A DNA stretch of 64,000 nucleotides from Owenia fusiformis (taxonomy: Eukaryota; Annelida; Polychaeta; Sabellida; Oweniidae): NCBI GenBank assembly GCA_903813345.2, contig CAIIXF020000001.1:34503366-34567365 (forward strand). The letters run 5' to 3'. Positions 62,819-64,000 of this stretch are shown piece by piece; position 1 is the first letter of the stretch, and each line of letters opens with the position of its first letter. Made by a program: the position numbers and the translations under genes. The notes beneath the pieces are model-generated. The model saw only the letters and a list, made by a program, of their open reading frames with translations. It had not been told where the DNA came from and ran no database searches.

Positions 62819-64000
62819 ACAACGGCAACGCCAAAGCGTAGCGAATCCCATCGAACAGAAATTGCTGGCATTTTTACAAACGAAAAGCAAATATCATAAA
62901 ACAACACACCAGAAAGGACACCAAAATGGTTGCTCACTAGCCAAGTTGTCATCAGAAGAAATAATATGCTTTTAAGTAGCCACCTCTAAAATATTTGAAA
63001 TATCGCACACGTACTTGTAAAATAACACACATAAAAATGGTGGCCATTTTTCAAAATGGCCGACTACTCCCCAAAGTTTTATTAGACAATGTGCCATGCT
63101 TAAAGTATTCACATATCAAATATGAACAAAATCGCTCCACTACTTTTCGAGTTATAGTAAAATCGTTAAAATGGTGGCCATTTTTCAAAATGGCCACCTT
63201 CTACCAAAAGTGTCATTAGAAATAGACAGTTTTCAAAATGGTCGTCTTGTACCAAAAGTGTCATAGGACAGTGTGCCATGCTTATAGTATTCACATACCA
63301 AATATGAACAAAATCGCTCCACTACTTTTCGAGTTAAAGTAAAATACGTTAAAATGGCGGCATTTTTCAAAAATTTTTTCAAAATGGCCGCCTTCTACCA
63401 AAAGTGTCATAGGACAGAGTGCCATGCTTATAGTATTCACATACCAAATATGAACAAAATCGCTCCACTACTTTTCGAGTTATAGTAAAATACATTAAAA
63501 TGGCGGCCATTTTGAAAAATGGCCGCCTTCTACCAAAAGTGTCTTTAGACAGTGTGCAATGCTTATAGTATTGACATACCAAATATGAACAAAATCGCTC
63601 CACTATTTTTTGAATTACAGCAAAAATCGTAAAATGACAAGTAAAGGCCGCCATTTTTCAAGATGGCTGCCATGTGCTTCTTAAATATCTACATTTGTAG
63701 CATTATTATTGTCCTTTATAATTTTTTTACATTTAAAACATATTGCTATTACAGTTTTACATATTGCACCTAAATTACTGTAAAATCGGCACTAAAATGG
63801 CCGTCATTTTGAAATGAGCGGCCATTTTGAAAATCGGCTTTCGAGCAGAACTTCTACCCCCATAGGCTATATTTGTACAAAATATGAACAAAATCGGGCC
63901 AACGGTATTTGAGTTATTGCCCGGACGGACGGACGGACGGACGGACAGACGGACGGACGGAGGCGTTCCCTATATCCCTCCGAACTTCGTTCAGAGGGAT
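62819..64000 (+). mobile_element. Family A tandem-repeat element, near-identical duplicate of the previous one
   Basis: 62818-63790 repeats 61749-62721 at an exact offset of 1,069 bp with only a handful of differences (for example 62165/63234 and a homopolymer shift near 62300). It then ends with the proper family A tail: GGAC microsatellite (63924-63960) and 'gcgttccctatatccctccg', stopping at the window edge. Confidence 0.85.

Noticed and set aside
61926-63654. Pairs of identical 74- and 91-residue open frames at 1,069-bp offset
   Set aside because: They are spurious frames in a duplicated non-coding repeat (units around 'ccaaatatgaacaaaatcg'), not a gene pair.

Overview
This window is animal (metazoan) nuclear DNA. 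It is AT-rich, its coding exons are short and split by GT-AG introns, and the spaces between are packed with transposable elements and tandem repeats. The repeats (palindromic 'AATGGCGGCCATTTT' motifs, terminal CGGA/GGAC-type microsatellites, foldback elements) and the two host genes suggest a marine invertebrate. A mollusc or another lophotrochozoan, or an invertebrate deuterostome, would fit; the sequence alone does not decide.

Two host genes are well supported and converge tail to tail. On the + strand, 2085-5068 holds the last four coding exons of an SZRD1-like gene (SUZ RNA-binding domain plus SUZ-C tail); its start lies left of the window. On the - strand, 58753 down to 28803 holds fourteen consecutive coding exons of a PHF14 orthologue. 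PHF14 is a chromatin reader with several PHD fingers; its N-terminal exons lie right of the window or were not found. All fourteen PHF14 exons join in phase and give about 1,167 residues. The last exon adds a disordered tail of roughly 480 residues with a PLDLS motif (CtBP-binding type).

Layout: 1-985 terminal-microsatellite repeat; 2085-5068 SZRD1 exons, with a tandem-repeat element in one intron; 5.4-28.4 kb intergenic, filled with Helentron-like tandem-repeat elements, inverted-repeat elements, a LINE reverse transcriptase relic and a SWIM zinc-finger relic; 28.8-58.8 kb PHF14. PHF14 introns carry a foldback element (32559-38511) with a LINE fragment and an intron-containing mariner inside it, a DIRS-type retroelement (40681-44226), a second LINE fragment (46.3-47.3 kb), and a 6.9-kb foldback element (47349-54274) whose inverted ends are 16-bp minisatellites flanked by an 8-bp direct repeat. 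58.8-64.0 kb holds more terminal-microsatellite elements, one with a cleanly inserted 780-bp MITE and one duplicated almost identically in tandem.

The most interesting material is the mobile DNA: two foldback elements with tandem-repeat ends, at least five families of microsatellite-ended repeats that share one architecture, a mariner whose transposase is split by a GT-AG intron, and chimeric or tandemly duplicated copies at the right edge. No RNA genes, CRISPR arrays or bacterial-type operons were seen. Coordinates of exons come from reading splice sites and phases by eye. Repeat boundaries are approximate unless a target-site duplication is stated.
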